From: an uncultured Selenomonadales bacterium
GTDB taxonomy: Bacteria > Bacillota > Negativicutes > Selenomonadales > Selenomonadaceae
Length of the DNA stretch: 54,139 bases
Direction of reading: 5' to 3'
Assembly: GCA_947165145.1 (NCBI GenBank)
Contig: CAMUZG010000015.1
Location: 1-54,139, forward strand
The notes below the pieces were generated by a model. That model was not told the DNA's origin. It searched no databases and saw only the letters and a program-made list of their open reading frames with translations. A program made the position numbers and the translations under genes. This document shows, piece by piece, positions 52,253 to 54,139 of the stretch; within the stretch, counting starts at the first letter, position 1, and each line of letters opens with the position of its first letter.

Positions 52253-53605
52253 ATGGAGACGCTTATTTCGGGAAATGAAAAAATTCTCGCGTTCATGTAT
52301 GCGTTGGGCGGCGATTTCAATTTGAGCGGCACGAAATTTGACGAGATAGAAAAAAATTTTCGAACGACGATTGAAAATGCCGTAGCAGTTCAACCGTCAA
52401 CTTTCAATTATTCTTTCGAGACGCCGCAAAAAATTTTGGTTTACAACACGCTTTACAATTCGTTGGTGAAGTTGACGCCCGAAGAATTTTCGGAGCTCGG
52501 TGGCGAAAAAAATTGCAATGAAGAATTGCGGCGGAAATTTTTGGAGGCAGGTCTCCTCGTTGCGGCGGGAACTGATGAACGCGAAAATTATCGGCGGTGG
52601 CGATTGGAATCACTCAAGCACAAGGAACATCTTTCAATCAACGTGACGACAACGCTCAAATGCAACGCCCGCTGTCCTTACTGTTACGAACGCGGCGTCG
52701 AACATGTTGACTTCGACGAAACGAAAATTGACGCGCTAATAAATTTCATCAAGCGGCACAAAAAAAATTTGCCCGTTCAACTGAATTGGTTTGGCGGAGA
52801 GCCATTCCTCAATCCGAAAATGATTGACGCGGTGACAACGCGGCTCGGCGAACTGGGCTTTGAATTCGAGTGTTTTGCGATAACCAACGGTAGCTTAATC
52901 ACGCGGCGGCTGATTGAAAGCAAATTCCCGAAATGGCATCTGCGCGGTGTGCAAATTACACTGGACGGGACAGCGGAGCAATATGAGCGGCGCAAAGCTT
53001 ATGTCGACGGACAACGACAGGTTTTCAAAAAAATTCTCAACCGTATCAAATGGCTTGCCGAGGCGGGAATTCACGTGGACATTCGCCTGAACATTGACCG
53101 CAAGAACATGAACGACATTTTGGATTTGGTGTACACGTTGCAGGCGCGTTTCGACGGCAACACTCACGTTGTCTATTATCCCGCGTTCGTCACGGGTTTG
53201 AAAGATAAATTGACCGATGCCGAAAAACTTTCCTGCGTGAAAAAAATTTTCGAGGCTTTGGCGAATCCAGACAAGATGAGCATAAATAATCGTTTGTATT
53301 CCTTCCCGCGAGATATGCCTTGCATGAGAAATGACCCGCAAGCTTTTTCCGTCGACGTTTACGGCAGAGTTTACAACTGCGAACATTTGGTAGGGCGCAA
53401 AGAAAAATCTTTGGGCACTTTGAAACGTCTGCCGAAAAAAATTAATGAGGCGCGGCTTGATGAACCGTTGCGTGAAGAATGTGCGACTTGCGTCTTTCTG
53501 CCGAAATGCATGAGCGGTTGCTCGTCAAACTTGCGGACGGGCGACGCCGCTTGCATGATTGAACGCTACTTAATTTCGGCTTACTTGGAATTCATCAGCG
53601 AATAA
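52253..53605 (+). CDS. Radical SAM/SPASM protein, peptide-maturase type
   Basis: A 450-residue radical SAM enzyme. An N-terminal domain (about 55-110), with VYNTLYNSLVKLTPEEF, resembles the leader region of anaerobic sulfatase-maturase and RiPP-maturase relatives. The cluster motif CNARCPYC is at 137-144; QLNWFGGEPFLNP and ITLDGTAEQYERRK follow. A C-terminal SPASM region has Cys in RVYNCEHL, ECATCVFLPKCMSGCSS and ACMIERYL for auxiliary Fe-S clusters. Such enzymes modify Cys, Ser or other residues in peptides or proteins. The candidate partner is the preceding Cys-rich protein, six bases upstream. ATG at 52253. Confidence 0.92.
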   Translation: METLISGNEKILAFMYALGGDFNLSGTKFDEIEKNFRTTIENAVAVQPSTFNYSFETPQKILVYNTLYNSLVKLTPEEFSELGGEKNCNEELRRKFLEAGLLVAAGTDERENYRRWRLESLKHKEHLSINVTTTLKCNARCPYCYERGVEHVDFDETKIDALINFIKRHKKNLPVQLNWFGGEPFLNPKMIDAVTTRLGELGFEFECFAITNGSLITRRLIESKFPKWHLRGVQITLDGTAEQYERRKAYVDGQRQVFKKILNRIKWLAEAGIHVDIRLNIDRKNMNDILDLVYTLQARFDGNTHVVYYPAFVTGLKDKLTDAEKLSCVKKIFEALANPDKMSINNRLYSFPRDMPCMRNDPQAFSVDVYGRVYNCEHLVGRKEKSLGTLKRLPKKINEARLDEPLREECATCVFLPKCMSGCSSNLRTGDAACMIERYLISAYLEFISE

Positions 53606-53616
53606 CGGAGGATTTC

Positions 53617-53940
53617 ATGGAAAAACTTTTGGAGCAAATTTTGTCTCAACAGGAATTGATACTCAAACAACAGCAGGAAATTTTATCGGCGGTCAATCGC
53701 CTGGAGAATTCGGCGAACATGATGAATTTCAAAATGCAACGGCAGTACGACGAATTGAACTCACGGCTTGAAATAAATGAACGTTCGACGCGGCAAATAG
53801 ATGAGCAGTTGGCATTGGCAAACGAATTGCGGCGCGACGAGCTTAAAGACTTGCAACCGACATTGAAACAACTGCAGGAGCTGGAAGAATTTTTGCGGCT
53901 TGATATGGCGACGCATCTTCTCAGCACTTTGGAGGAATAA
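53617..53940 (+). CDS. Short coiled-coil protein
   Basis: A 107-residue protein that is almost entirely predicted coiled coil, rich in Gln, Glu and Leu (KLLEQILSQQELILKQQQEI at the start). No family recognised. ATG at 53617 follows GGAGG. It lies 11 bases after the radical SAM gene and three before the next coiled-coil frame, as part of the cluster. Confidence 0.75.
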   Translation: MEKLLEQILSQQELILKQQQEILSAVNRLENSANMMNFKMQRQYDELNSRLEINERSTRQIDEQLALANELRRDELKDLQPTLKQLQELEEFLRLDMATHLLSTLEE

Positions 53941-53943
53941 CAC

Positions 53944-54139
53944 ATGGAAGAATTTTTTCTTAAGCTCGGTTTGATGACGCAAAAAAATCACGCGGAAATT
54001 ATTCGGGAGATTGACGGCTTACGAACGAGCGTTGAGGCATTGACGGCAGAGATTGCCAAACTGAATTCGCAAATCGCCGAATCGTTTTCACGGGTTGAGA
54101 CCGCTCAAGCTGATTCAGAGAAAAAAATTACTGCGCTTG
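53944..54139 (+). CDS. Coiled-coil protein, partial (cut by window end)
   Basis: An open frame from ATG 53944 runs off the end of the window (65 codons visible). It begins MEEFFLKLGLMTQKN and continues with a heptad-like EIIREIDGLRTSVEALTAEI region. Its first residues parallel the previous gene (short acidic start, then coiled coil), so the two may be paralogues or interacting partners. The C-terminus is unknown. Confidence 0.65.
   Translation, partial: MEEFFLKLGLMTQKNHAEIIREIDGLRTSVEALTAEIAKLNSQIAESFSRVETAQADSEKKITAL

Overview
The window reads like a chromosomal segment of a diderm Firmicute of the Negativicutes (Selenomonadales-like). This is an inference. Firmicute-type genes (HemZ, tlyA-nadK, single-chain PurL, an FMN riboswitch ahead of rib genes) sit beside outer-membrane-associated ones (TonB, an LpxD-like acyltransferase). 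No 16S gene is present and no search was run. GC content looks intermediate, with many AAAATTTT runs.

Layout. 0.2-4.4 kb: tlyA-nadK-unknown-mcp on the plus strand, interrupted by a perfect 159-bp tandem duplication. 4.4-11.4 kb, minus strand: tmRNA, a DUF2156 protein, a type II restriction-modification pair whose nuclease carries an in-frame stop, and purL. 11.5-15.1 kb: SIMPL protein, acyltransferase, a convergent GT2 glycosyltransferase, and a methyltransferase. 15.1-21.1 kb: mfd and alaS on the minus strand. 21.2-24.2 kb: tonB and hypF. 24.2-25.9 kb: zinc-ribbon protein with a structured leader, tRNA-Gly(CCC) and a divergent flagellin. 26-28.2 kb: two cobalamin genes (cbiF, cbiG) and a small anchored protein. 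28.2-33.7 kb, minus strand: EamA transporter, a single-chain restriction-methylation-specificity protein, and a lone metal-ABC permease bracketed by inverted palindromic repeats. 33.8-39.1 kb: DUF1850, HD hydrolase, fur, hemZ, a PARG-like gene and hisS. 39.1-43.9 kb: riboflavin genes on the minus strand (ribD with two small genes; then an FMN riboswitch with ribE-ribBA-ribH). 44.0-44.8 kb: an AmmeMemoRadiSam radical SAM gene.

44.9 kb to the window end is a tight co-directional cluster and the most novel part: a HerA/DUF87-type ATPase with a Ser-rich linker, two unknown proteins, a zinc-ribbon dynamin-like GTPase, an LpxD-like left-handed beta-helix protein, a protein with 11 cysteines in its first 30 residues followed by coiled coil, a radical SAM/SPASM enzyme, and two coiled-coil proteins (the last cut by the window end). 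I do not recognise this combination. It could be a peptide- or protein-modifying, membrane-remodelling or defence system; the sequence does not decide between them.

Three kinds of short dispersed repeat also mark the window: a palindromic element (core GCAACGTCACGTTGC), an AATTCCTAATTCC element that ends two rib genes and lies in frame inside purL, and short GTCAG/GCTGATA runs.
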